The notes under the pieces: generated by a model | What the model was told of the DNA's origin: nothing | What the model saw: the letters and a program-made list of their open reading frames with translations, nothing else | Database searches by the model: none | NCBI GenBank assembly: GCA_903887415.1 | Contig: CAISPO010000029.1 | Span: 1-64,000, forward strand | Direction: 5' to 3' | Source: an uncultured Bacteroidota bacterium | GTDB lineage: Bacteria > Bacteroidota > Bacteroidia > Chitinophagales > Chitinophagaceae | DNA: 64,000 bases | Position numbers and translations under genes: made by a program | In this document: in pieces, positions 15,975 through 25,900 of the stretch | Layout: every line of letters begins with the position of its first letter | How positions within the stretch are numbered: the stretch's first letter is position 1

Positions 15975-17243
15975 ATGCACTCACGCCCCGGCATATACAA
16001 ATTTCTGCTTTCTGCCTTACTTCTTACTACTACCGCGTCTCTTACAAATGCGCAAACCGTGCGGGTCCTTTTTGATGCTACAAAAGCAGAAATGGCCGGG
16101 AATGCAGACTGGGTAATAGATTATGACCAAACAACGCTGGGCGTAGGCTCAAGCGGTGCATACCTAACTTCATCAGGCCACCAGAGCAACCCGCAGCAGA
16201 TACCTACCCCGCCGCAAAGCGGGATAACCGCGAGCACCGCAGAAACGTACTGGAGCGGAGCATTATCGGCATGGGCCGTTGACTGCGCAAAGAAGGGCTA
16301 TGAAGTAGAAACACTGCCCTGGAACGGGCAGATAACTTATGGCAATACCAGCAATGCGCAGGACCTCTCCAACTACAAGGTCTATATTGTTGATGAGCCT
16401 AACCTGGTATTCTCGTCGGCTGAAAAAACGGCCATGATACAGTTTGTGCAAAATGGCGGCAGCCTGTTCATGATATCAGACCATAATGGCAGCGACCGTA
16501 ACGGCGATGGCTGGGACTCTCCGCACATATGGAATGATCTGTTCAGCAACAACACCATATCTGTCAACCCATTTGGTATCACTTTCGATCTCGTTGACTT
16601 TTCGCAAACGACCTCTAATATATCGGCAGCCGCAAGCGATTCTATAATACATGGGCCTATGGGAAATGTGGCCGAGGTGCAGTGGTCTGACGGAACAACA
16701 ATGACCCTAAACCCAACTATTAATCCATCTGTAAAGGGCGTGATCTTCAAAACCGGGACAACGCCAGGCAATACAAATGTAATGGTAGCCTATGGAAGAT
16801 ATGGGGCCGGAAAGATAGCCGCAATAGGCGATAGCTCTCCTACCGATGATGGCACGGGCAACCCAACCTGTAGCTTATACAATGGCTATTACAGTGACGC
16901 GTCGGGCAACCACCAGCTTTTGTTGATGAATATCACTATATGGCTTGCCGGCAAAGATTCCAGTGTTTCCACATCCACTTCAGTTAGTTCCGTTGCTATG
17001 GAGCGCACACAGCTTTCCATATTCCCCAATCCATCTACGGGCACTGTAAACTTGTCCGCAGATAATGACCTGGCCAATGCCGTGCTCTCTGTATGTGATG
17101 TAACCGGCGCAGAGGTCTTGCATAGGGCGTTGCCACAATTAACGAAGAACGGGCAGGTTTCATTTTCGCTGAACAAAGGGTATTATTTTGTAAAAGTATC
17201 CAACGATCAGGTAGTGCTGGTAACGCCGGTGGTAGTTTACTAA
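15975..17243 (+). CDS. T9SS type A sorting domain protein with a GATase1-like N-terminal part
   Basis: 422 residues. The ATG at 15975 is preferred over one 27 bases upstream because it starts a clean signal peptide (MHSRPGIYKFLLSALLLTTT, cleavage after TNA) and leaves room for a leader after the -7 box. The body begins VRVLFDATKAEMAGNADWVI and contains VYIVDEPNLVFSSAEKTAMI, QFVQNGGSLFMISDHNGSDR and YGRYGAGKIAAIGDSSPTDD, which looks like a class I glutamine amidotransferase-like (ThuA/DUF4350-type) Rossmann fold without an evident catalytic cysteine. The C terminus is a type A sorting domain (LSIFPNPSTGTVNLSA). Exported; function unknown. Confidence 0.8.
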   Translation: MHSRPGIYKFLLSALLLTTTASLTNAQTVRVLFDATKAEMAGNADWVIDYDQTTLGVGSSGAYLTSSGHQSNPQQIPTPPQSGITASTAETYWSGALSAWAVDCAKKGYEVETLPWNGQITYGNTSNAQDLSNYKVYIVDEPNLVFSSAEKTAMIQFVQNGGSLFMISDHNGSDRNGDGWDSPHIWNDLFSNNTISVNPFGITFDLVDFSQTTSNISAAASDSIIHGPMGNVAEVQWSDGTTMTLNPTINPSVKGVIFKTGTTPGNTNVMVAYGRYGAGKIAAIGDSSPTDDGTGNPTCSLYNGYYSDASGNHQLLLMNITIWLAGKDSSVSTSTSVSSVAMERTQLSIFPNPSTGTVNLSADNDLANAVLSVCDVTGAEVLHRALPQLTKNGQVSFSLNKGYYFVKVSNDQVVLVTPVVVY

Positions 17244-17270
17244 GAGAAGGTTCAAAACGGGTAAATAGTA

Positions 17271-19448
17271 ATGATGATGCGGAACAAAAGATTGGTGATA
17301 TTACTGTTCGTCCTTTTCTTTGCCTGGCCGCACACATCCCATTCGCAGATCCTTGTTGCTCCTGGCCAAACTGCTGCTGCGCTCGCGCAAAAACTTGCCG
17401 GCCAGGGCGTCACTATATCTAATGCCACACTCAACTGCGCCGCGCAGGCCAATGGTTTTTTTAACGTAGTGAGCAGTAACCTGGGCCTCGACAGCGGCAT
17501 TGTACTTACTACAGGCCGCGCAGCCACATCGGGCGGCACTTACGGCATTAACGGCTATTCGGCATCCCTGGCAAGCAACGACAACGGATTGCCCGGCGAC
17601 CCTATGCTGCCCCCCCTGGCTGGGGAAACCACACTGGATGCCTGCGCCCTGGAATTTGATGTGATCCCAAACGGCGACTCTATAAAGTTCAACTACGTAT
17701 TCAGCTCGGAAGAGTATATGAATGCAGTATGCGGGCCTTACAATGACGCATTCGCCTTCTTTATTTCGGGGCCGGGTATCGCAGGCTCGCAAAACCTGGC
17801 ACTGGTGCCGGGGACAAATATACCCGTAACCATTAACAGCATTAATGATGGCATACCGGGCAGCACCGGCCACATAGCCAATTGCACCTCTATAGGAGCA
17901 GGATCTCCGTTCACCGCCTACTATGTTGACAACTCAAACGGAACCACACTTACCCACAAGGGACTGACTACTATACTCCAGGCTACGCACGCCGTGACCC
18001 CATGCGCCACCTATCATTTGAAGATGGTTATTGCCGATGCCGGGGACCCACTGTATGATTCCGGCGTATTCCTGGAGGCCGGCAGCTTATCAACGGGTAA
18101 TTTCAATATCAATACCGTTGCCCAATTACCTTACGATACAGCATCATTATTCTGCATAAAGGGCTGCCTGCCAGGCCGCTTCCGCATCAGGAGGTCAACT
18201 GTGTCAACAGAAGCAAAAACGGTAAGGTTCATTACTGCCGGGAACGCGATAAGCGGCGTTGACTACAGCCCCGTGCCAGACAGCGTTGTCATCCCTGCAA
18301 ATCAAGCCTATGCCGATGTAGTAATCAATGGGCTACCCACTCCCCTCGCCGGCACAAAAACACTGCAACTGTTTATTAAATCGCCTTATTCATGCAGCGG
18401 AACAAATAATATTGTGGACAGTGCATCACTCCTTATTTACGATACGCTGCACATCAGTATGATAACGCCAGATACGGTGATCTGCGGCAACGAGACCGTG
18501 CAACTGCAAGTAGCCGGAGACAGCTTTCTTTTCTACAACTGGACTCCTTCCTCTGGACTAAGCAACGCCAGCGTACAGGATCCGGCTGCCAGTACGGACA
18601 CTACGACCACCTACGTTGTTACCACATCGCTGCCCGGCACATCATGCCCGGCCAAAACAGCCGAAATTCATTTCCAGGTGAGGCTAACGCCGCACATCGC
18701 GATTAACCCCGATACAGCAATATGTGTAAACGCACCGGTGCAGCTAAATGCCGCAACCACGCAGAGCAATCTATACTACAGCTACTCCTGGACAGGCCCC
18801 AACGGATTTACAGGAACGTTGCTAAGCCCGACACTTGCAAAAGCGACATCAGCCAATAGCGGCCTGTATTCGCTTACCGTGCGCATAGACACAAATAACT
18901 GCCAGGCAACCGCATCGGAAAACCTCACAGTGATCACCCCGGATACACCTATAGTATCACCCCAAGTGACTTATTGCCTGAATAAACAGGCAGATTCGCT
19001 CAAAGCTAATGGCAGCGGCCTTTTGTGGTACACCGGAACAAGCGATACTGCGAGCGTTTTTGCCCCCGTTCCACCCACAAATGAGATAGCCAGCTACACT
19101 TATTATGTCACGCAGACAGTCGGGAGCTGCGAGAGCCCTAGGGCGGGGATAGAGGTTGAAATAAAAAAATGTTGCGACGGCAACATCTTTATCCCGAATG
19201 CTTTTACCCCTAATAACGATGGCCGCAACGATAAGTTTGAAGCCATAACAGACTATGGCTACCGTATCAACAGTATGTATATTTTTAACCGGTGGGGGCA
19301 GATCGTATATGATGGCCAGGCAGGTATCTGGGACGGGAATTTTGGAGGTTCAGCTTGTGAGATCGGCACTTATTTTTATAAAATTGAATTTGGATGCATC
19401 ATTGGCGGCATAACGGAACGGGTGGGAGATGTAATGCTAATCAGGTGA
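17271..19448 (+). CDS. Choice-of-anchor L protein with T9SS type B (gliding-motility-associated) C-terminal domain
   Basis: 725 residues; ATG triplets at 17271, 17274 and 17277 are all possible starts. Signal peptide NKRLVILLFVLFFAWPHTSH, then a choice-of-anchor L domain at about 28-280 (SNLGLDSGIVLTTGRAA, LEFDVIPNGDSIKFNYVFSS, AFAFFISGPGI), a Calx-beta-like stretch, two PKD/Ig-like modules (ITPDTVICGNETVQLQVAG and INPDTAICVNAPVQLNAA), and the type B sorting domain (IFIPNAFTPNNDGRNDKFEA, FNRWGQIVYDG). It is a T9SS-exported surface or secreted protein, possibly adhesive. It starts 27 bases after the previous T9SS gene and is followed by a paralogue, so the three may be co-expressed. Confidence 0.88.
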   Translation: MMMRNKRLVILLFVLFFAWPHTSHSQILVAPGQTAAALAQKLAGQGVTISNATLNCAAQANGFFNVVSSNLGLDSGIVLTTGRAATSGGTYGINGYSASLASNDNGLPGDPMLPPLAGETTLDACALEFDVIPNGDSIKFNYVFSSEEYMNAVCGPYNDAFAFFISGPGIAGSQNLALVPGTNIPVTINSINDGIPGSTGHIANCTSIGAGSPFTAYYVDNSNGTTLTHKGLTTILQATHAVTPCATYHLKMVIADAGDPLYDSGVFLEAGSLSTGNFNINTVAQLPYDTASLFCIKGCLPGRFRIRRSTVSTEAKTVRFITAGNAISGVDYSPVPDSVVIPANQAYADVVINGLPTPLAGTKTLQLFIKSPYSCSGTNNIVDSASLLIYDTLHISMITPDTVICGNETVQLQVAGDSFLFYNWTPSSGLSNASVQDPAASTDTTTTYVVTTSLPGTSCPAKTAEIHFQVRLTPHIAINPDTAICVNAPVQLNAATTQSNLYYSYSWTGPNGFTGTLLSPTLAKATSANSGLYSLTVRIDTNNCQATASENLTVITPDTPIVSPQVTYCLNKQADSLKANGSGLLWYTGTSDTASVFAPVPPTNEIASYTYYVTQTVGSCESPRAGIEVEIKKCCDGNIFIPNAFTPNNDGRNDKFEAITDYGYRINSMYIFNRWGQIVYDGQAGIWDGNFGGSACEIGTYFYKIEFGCIIGGITERVGDVMLIR

Positions 19449-19576
19449 CCATTAAACGCAATAATAAATACCCCGAAAACTATTTGGAATCTTAATGCCA
19501 AGCAAGTAAAGTTTACACAGCCATAATATTGGGGTAATGTCTGCTTCGTTCCTTTGCTATTAATAATAGCACTACT

Positions 19577-22225
19577 ATGCGCAACTGTAAATTTTACAGC
19601 TATTTTCTTTTATTCTGTAGTTTTTTCATTTCTTCAACTGCTTTCTCCCAACTCACAGTCACCCCGGGATCATCAGCAGCCACACTTGCATCAACGCTTG
19701 CCGGACCTGGAGTAACTATTTTGAACCCTGTTTTAACCTGTGCTGCAGTGGCAAACGGAACTTTTACCGCCTCCGGCACTTTGTTAGCGATGAGCAACGG
19801 TATCATATTGACCAACGGCCATTCTGCCGCATGTGTAGGCCCTAACGGCGCTCCTCCCGGAGTAGCTTCCTTCAATGATGGAACAGCCGGAGATCCACTA
19901 TTGGCTCCGTTCTTACCTGCGGGAACCGCAACTCATGATGCGTGTATTCTTGAATTCGATGTTGTAGCGCAGGGAGACAGCATAGGGTTTAATTATCAAT
20001 TCGGCTCGCAGGAATATTATCACTCGACCTGTGGCCAGTACCCGGACATTTTCGCATTTTTCATATCAGGGCCCGGCATAGCAGGCGCACCAAATATTGC
20101 GTTAATACCTGGCACTAATATTCCTGTTGAAATAAACAGTGTGAACGCGGGCACTCCGGGCGGGCCGGGTGGCACAGGGCCAGGCGTAAATATTACTAAC
20201 TGTACGAGCCTTGGCGCTGGCTCGCCATTTACAGCATATTTTCTCAACAATTGGGGAGGCGCGCTCTTATCTTATACTGGCTATACAACTAAGCTAAGAG
20301 CCGTACATTCTGTAACGCCGTGCGACACATATCACCTGCATTTATCCGTGGCTGATGCGGACAATTCTATATATGATTCAGGCGTGTTCCTGGAAGCAGC
20401 CAGCCTTACTTCTAACGCTTATACATTCAACCATGCGGACTCGATCGGCGCTACAATACTCGGCACTCCGCATACGATCGTTAAAGGTTGCTCCCCAACG
20501 ACTGTAAATATCATCGCGTCCCATGCCAACCCTACAGCCACAACCCTTAATTTGGCGTTTGGCGGTACAGCGATAAACGGAACGGACGTTACCACGATTC
20601 CCAATACGATAACACTACCCGCTGGCAGTACCACCGTAGGCATAAATGTGCAGGGGATCGCTACGCCTCCGGGCGGGTCCAAAACACTAACTATTTACCT
20701 GCAGGGCGGCTGTGGCATTGCAGACAGTGTAACCATAAACATCCTGGATACCCCATCGGCATATATTCTCACTCCTGATACATCAGTTTGTATCGGCCAG
20801 TCTTTCCAGATAGAGGTAAGCGGAACTACAGGATTGGTATATAACTGGGCGCCGCCGGCCGGCCTGAGCAGTACAACTGTGATGCAGCCTATTTGCACAC
20901 CAACTGCCGCTACGATCTATACTTTGACCGCCACATTGCCAGGTTCGGGTTGCCCGGCTATAGTAAGAACAATTGCTGTAGGCATTGGCAGTACAAGTAT
21001 TGCGATCCTCACTCCCGATACCACGATCTGCTATGGCGCATCCGTTAACCTGGTTGTAAGCGGTGCAGCAGGTTCTACCTATTCATGGACCCCTGCTACC
21101 GGACTTAGCAATCCAAATATTGAGGAACCTGTAGCTACTCCAACCGTTACGACAACATATACGATAAATGCAAGTTCGGCCGGCGGCGGATGTACCGCAT
21201 CGGCCAACGTAACCATAACAGTAGCTAATCCTGCGGTGGTTATCCTTACACCGGATACGACTGTATGTGCAGGTATTCCGGTCAACATCAGGGTAAATGG
21301 CAGCCCTACGCTTACCTATGTGTGGACGCCAGGCACAGGGCTGAGCAACCCGGACGTCATACAACCCATAGCAACACCAGCGCTTACTACTACCTATAGT
21401 GTGACCGCAACTTATCCTGGTACGCCATGCGCGGCAGAAGCGCAGGTTACGATCACCATTGCGCCGCCTCTGGCAGTCACCGCATCGTCTTTTGTGCAAG
21501 CTTGTAATTCAGGTATCAACTTCTCGGTGACCCCCTCCGGTCCTGAATACAGCTACCAGTGGACCGGGCCCGACGGATTTAACGACAGCCTACCAAACCC
21601 ATACATTACTGGTGCTGTACCCACCGACAACGGCATATACTCGGTAACCGTTGTGCAAACCGCAACAGGATGTAATGGCGAGGGAACCACAACTGTATTT
21701 ATTAATCCAATCTCCAATACACTATTGACCAACATAACCCCAAACCAAACCATATCATACGGCAGCAGTGTGCAACTGAATGCGGATAATGCCCAGTACT
21801 ACTGGTGGTTGCCCAATGACGGGAGCCTTAACAACCGCAATATCAATAACCCGATAGCCACACCGACACAAAATACTACCTACACAGTGTATGGCTCAGA
21901 CAGCACAGGCTGCATGGATAGTGCCAAGATCACTATTGACGTAATTTATGACAGCATCACTATTCCTTCTGCATTTACACCAAATGGAGACGGCCTCAAC
22001 GACATTTTCCGCCCGATTGGCATGAAGTACCAGAAGCTCGTATCTTTTAGCATTTACAACCGCTGGGGCCAGCAGATATTTTATACAGCCAGCAAAGAAC
22101 AGGGATGGGATGGCACTTTCAACGGAACGCTCCAGGACCTGGGCACTTACCAATATGTTATTATTGTTGCCCTTGATAATGGCGATAACCGGATGTTCAA
22201 AGGGACTGTAACATTGATAAGGTAA
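19577..22225 (+). CDS. Choice-of-anchor L protein with T9SS type B C-terminal domain, paralogue of 17271
   Basis: 882 residues with the same plan as its neighbour: signal peptide (YSYFLLFCSFFISSTAFS), choice-of-anchor L (LEFDVVAQGDSIGFNYQFGS, AFFISGPGIAGAPNIALIPG), a Calx-beta-like segment, then three tandem modules of about 80 residues each opening ILTPDT(S/T)(V/I)C, an Ig-like segment, and the type B sorting domain (TIPSAFTPNGDGLNDIFRPI, YNRWGQQIFY, ending GTVTLIR). The extra ILTPDT modules explain the greater length. A weak promoter (ATTG, 17 bases, TTCCTTTG ending at 19556) may allow separate expression, and a strong terminator follows at 22256. Confidence 0.88.
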   Translation: MRNCKFYSYFLLFCSFFISSTAFSQLTVTPGSSAATLASTLAGPGVTILNPVLTCAAVANGTFTASGTLLAMSNGIILTNGHSAACVGPNGAPPGVASFNDGTAGDPLLAPFLPAGTATHDACILEFDVVAQGDSIGFNYQFGSQEYYHSTCGQYPDIFAFFISGPGIAGAPNIALIPGTNIPVEINSVNAGTPGGPGGTGPGVNITNCTSLGAGSPFTAYFLNNWGGALLSYTGYTTKLRAVHSVTPCDTYHLHLSVADADNSIYDSGVFLEAASLTSNAYTFNHADSIGATILGTPHTIVKGCSPTTVNIIASHANPTATTLNLAFGGTAINGTDVTTIPNTITLPAGSTTVGINVQGIATPPGGSKTLTIYLQGGCGIADSVTINILDTPSAYILTPDTSVCIGQSFQIEVSGTTGLVYNWAPPAGLSSTTVMQPICTPTAATIYTLTATLPGSGCPAIVRTIAVGIGSTSIAILTPDTTICYGASVNLVVSGAAGSTYSWTPATGLSNPNIEEPVATPTVTTTYTINASSAGGGCTASANVTITVANPAVVILTPDTTVCAGIPVNIRVNGSPTLTYVWTPGTGLSNPDVIQPIATPALTTTYSVTATYPGTPCAAEAQVTITIAPPLAVTASSFVQACNSGINFSVTPSGPEYSYQWTGPDGFNDSLPNPYITGAVPTDNGIYSVTVVQTATGCNGEGTTTVFINPISNTLLTNITPNQTISYGSSVQLNADNAQYYWWLPNDGSLNNRNINNPIATPTQNTTYTVYGSDSTGCMDSAKITIDVIYDSITIPSAFTPNGDGLNDIFRPIGMKYQKLVSFSIYNRWGQQIFYTASKEQGWDGTFNGTLQDLGTYQYVIIVALDNGDNRMFKGTVTLIR

Positions 22226-22255
22226 TCTCATAAAATGGCATTAAATGCAAATACT

Positions 22256-22284
22256 AAAGGCTACTTTAAGGTAGCCTTTTTTGT
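22256..22284 (+). terminator. Intrinsic terminator of the T9SS gene run
   Basis: AAAGGCTAC (22256-22264) pairs with GTAGCCTTT (22271-22279) across a six-base loop, followed by a T-run. It lies 31 bases after the stop of the 19577 gene. Confidence 0.85.
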
Positions 22285-22605
22285 TATGACCGATCGGCTT
22301 AAACACATCTACATTATAATACCTTAATAATAGCAGGTTGCGTCTTTACAGGATTAGCCGTGTTTTATGGGTTTGGTGAATGACTGGTAAATCGCCTTAC
22401 CGTAACAACGTTGCTATCATTTGCGATGTTTGTGCTTCATTAGAATTTTGATACAAAAAAAGGAATTGATACTACCCGCGTTTTATTGGGTATTATTAAC
22501 CTAAAAGCTATAAATCCACATAATAAAGACACTTTTTGTTGTAATATTTATTGTGTAACTTTATAACGAGTAACCACCTATCATTCTATTTTTAAATTTT
22601 ATATT
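22285..22605. other. Intergenic stretch of about 320 bases, A/T-rich
   Basis: No credible frame on either strand. Near its end, TTTTTG, 17 bases, then TAACTTTA resembles a Bacteroidota promoter with one mismatch and would start transcription about 40 bases before the small gene at 22606. Nothing else was recognised. Confidence 0.5.
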
Positions 22606-22878
22606 ATGATAGAAACAGAACTCTTAGATTATTACTCACATTTTTGCGAACTGACTATTTGGTTTAAAAAAATTGTGCTTTCCTCCAACAGCAAGGCTGT
22701 GATCACCGTAAAGGATATTGCCAAAGAGTTTATCGCGGAACGCAACCGCATACTCCAGAACATCCCGATAAAGAAAAGAAAACTCTCCAGGAAGAACCTT
22801 AACAAGATCGCGACCAGTTATTACTCACGCGTTTCACATTGGTCGCTGCAGCAAAAGATAAGCCTCGATATGGTTTAG
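22606..22878 (+). CDS. Small hypothetical protein, 90 residues
   Basis: Not recognised. The protein is helical and basic, with ELLDYYSHFCELTIWFKKIV at the N terminus and a lysine- and arginine-rich middle (NIPIKKRKLSRKNLNKIA). No signal peptide, no transmembrane helix and no clear helix-turn-helix. Codons are ordinary and the gene has an A/T-rich leader with a possible promoter, so I think it is real. It runs convergently towards the giant gene at 22922, 43 bases away, without a visible terminator between. Confidence 0.5.
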   Translation: MIETELLDYYSHFCELTIWFKKIVLSSNSKAVITVKDIAKEFIAERNRILQNIPIKKRKLSRKNLNKIATSYYSRVSHWSLQQKISLDMV

Positions 22879-22921
22879 TCAGCAGGGACCTGACCTCAAC
22901 AACTCTGCAACAGAAATGCTG

Positions 22922-25900
22922 CTACTGCCCGACTACAAAATGCAGCAGTTTATTTATTGTTCCGGACGTTAGTTCCAGTGTGTACATTCCATTTGCAAGC
23001 GTTCCGGTTAGCTGCAACTGCTCATTGATCCTGCCGCCGTAAACATGCGCTGTTCCGGTATATACAACTTGCCCGAGCATGTCTGTTATCACCATTTTTA
23101 AATCTCCGGGTTGTGGCAATGTTCCCCTGATCGTAAACGTTCCATTATTGGGATTAGGTACAAGCCTTATGTCGCTGACAAGAGGCTGCACGCCATGAAC
23201 ACCAAGGGCAATCGTGTCCACGATCATCACCTGTGCCGACCTGGTCGCTGTGCCGCAGACGCTGGTACCTGTTACCTCGCAGCTCACGACATCCATATTA
23301 TTAAACAGGCTGCTTTTAAATGTATCGGTTATAGCCCCGGCTACCGGGATGTTGTTTATGTTCCACTGGTAGGAAAAAGACAGCCCGCTAAAGACAACAA
23401 AGGCAACCAGTGTCACTGTGTCCGCTGCTTCTATGCGCGTACCGGGATAGGCAGCGATCGTTACATCAGGAACATATATCGGCGGTACGTGCATATTTAT
23501 GTTGTTACTGCTATGCACTGTGTCCGGCATTGCGCAAGCCATGTCGCTGTGCATCCTGCAAAAAACGTTATCGCCATCTGTTGGCAGGAAGGTATAAGTA
23601 AGGCCCGACCCTACTTCTATACCGTTCTTTATCCATTGGAATGTTGGCGAAACACCACCGGTCGTGGTGGATGGGATAACTGTTACCGGGATTCCGGGAC
23701 AAACAGAATCACCTGGAGAGACAGAAAGAAATACGGATGGCGTTACACCGCTTACTGTGGTCATGGTTACCGATGCGATCGCAGAATCAGGGATTACGCA
23801 GGCTGCATTGCTGATAAGTTCTACAGATACGACATCTCCATTTAATGGTACATAGCCATAAACCGCACCAGAAGCAACGTTTATGCCATTCACAGACCAT
23901 TGATACAAGGGGGTACTTCCTCCGTTGACCGGCGCCGCATTAAAATCCGCCAGCGCTCCCGCGCATATTGTTGTACCGCTGATTGCGTTAATACTGACAA
24001 ACGGCGTAACAGTGGGGTTGACAGTGATCGCAGCGCTGGCGGTCATTGCAACGGAACAGCCGGTAATTGAATCCGTAGCCAGCACAGTATATGCACCCGG
24101 CAATGTAAACAAACCGAAGTCAAGCGCTGAGCCGGAACCCGGAAGGGTGTCAATTGCTGAGCCCGAGTATCTCAGTTGATAGCTGACACCATTTTCCGAA
24201 CCATTGAGCCCTATATCCACTCCTGTGCCGCCTGCGCAAAAGCTGCCTCCGCCTGTTACATCATAAGACACCGGCAGCGGATTCACAGTAATACTGGTTG
24301 TAGCCATGCAGCCGGTGCCAAGATGATAAGTGATATTTGTGGCACCAGAGGCGATGCCGGTGACCACGCCTGTAACGCTGCCAATGGTAGCCACAGCAGG
24401 CGACCCGCTACTCCATGTACCGCCAGTCGCAAGGTCTGTTAAATCGTTTGGTGTTCCCAGGCAAATATTCCTGCTGCCGGATATGGGAAACAATGGATTG
24501 ACGGTCACTACTGCTGCCACGCCGCAACCTGTGGCCAGTGTGTAAGATATATTAACCGTACCCGCAGCGACGCCTGCAACAACACCCGTACCTGCAATAA
24601 CATTGGCGATACCGGGGTTGGCGCTACTCCATATGCCGCCATATGTACTATCGCTCAGGGCAATATCAAAGCCCTGGCATATAGGGAATGTATCGGCGAG
24701 AATAGCAGACGGAACGGGATTAACAGTAACTACCGCAGTGGCAATGCACCCTGTTGGCAATGTATAAGTTACGGTAGCAATGCCAACGGAATCGGCCGTA
24801 ACAATACCGGAAACCGGCCCTATACTGTCCCGCGAAGCAGGATTCAGGCTCCAGGTGCCCCCAGTAGAGGCATCGCTAAGCAGCGAAGTAGCTGTAAGAC
24901 AAAGGCTCCTGCTTCCGGCTATAGCGGCAGGCAGTGGGTTTACTGTAAACGCAATAGTGCTGATACAGCCGGTAGGCAGCGCATAAGTGATAACTGCAAC
25001 GCCGTTGGACACACCGGTTACCATTCCGGTTGTAATGCCGATCGTGGCGAACGCCGTATTGCTGCTGCTCCAGGTACCGCCAGTGCTGATATCAGAAAGC
25101 GTAGCGGCAGACCCTGCACAAATATTTGCAGCGCCGGTTATCGCCAACGGCAAAGGGTTTACTGTGATCACAGACAGCGTAATACAGCCTGTGGGAAGCG
25201 TATAGGTAACTGTGGCAGTTCCTGCACCAAGGCCCGAGACATTCCCCGAAAAAGGCGATACCGCCGCTATTCCTGATGCCGAAGCAATAATGCTCCACAG
25301 CCCGCCTGCACTCGCATCTGTGAGGCTTACATCTGCGCCAACACACAAATGCAACGGCCCGGATATAGTTAGCGGCAGCGGGTTTACTGTAATAGTAAGC
25401 GTAGCGAGGCAACCCGTGGGTAGTGTATAGGTGATACCGGAAGTACCCGCCGAAACAGCGGTAACAAGCCCGCCTGTACCCATTGCAGCAACGGGGGTGT
25501 TGCTGCTGAGCCATGTGCCACCCGCAGATGCATCACTCAGGGTTGTGGTACTGCCTGCGCAAATAGCCGCCGTACCGCTGATAGCAGCAGGCAGCGGATT
25601 TACAGTAACTATTGCTGTAACGATGCAGCCACTGGCTACCGTATAAGTAATATTAGCGGTGCCTGCAGCGATGCCAGTCACAACACCTGTAATGCTGATA
25701 CCTGCAATGCCCGGCGAACCAGAACTCCATGTACCTCCGGGAATTGCATCGGTCAGGGCAGTCGTTAAACCCGCACATACATGCATCACACCGGTTATCG
25801 CCAGCGGCAAAGGCTGAACCGTAACAATTGTGGTGCCCACACATCCTGTAGCGAGCGTGTAGCTGATCACCGCGCTGCCCGCAAATACTCCGGTTACCAG

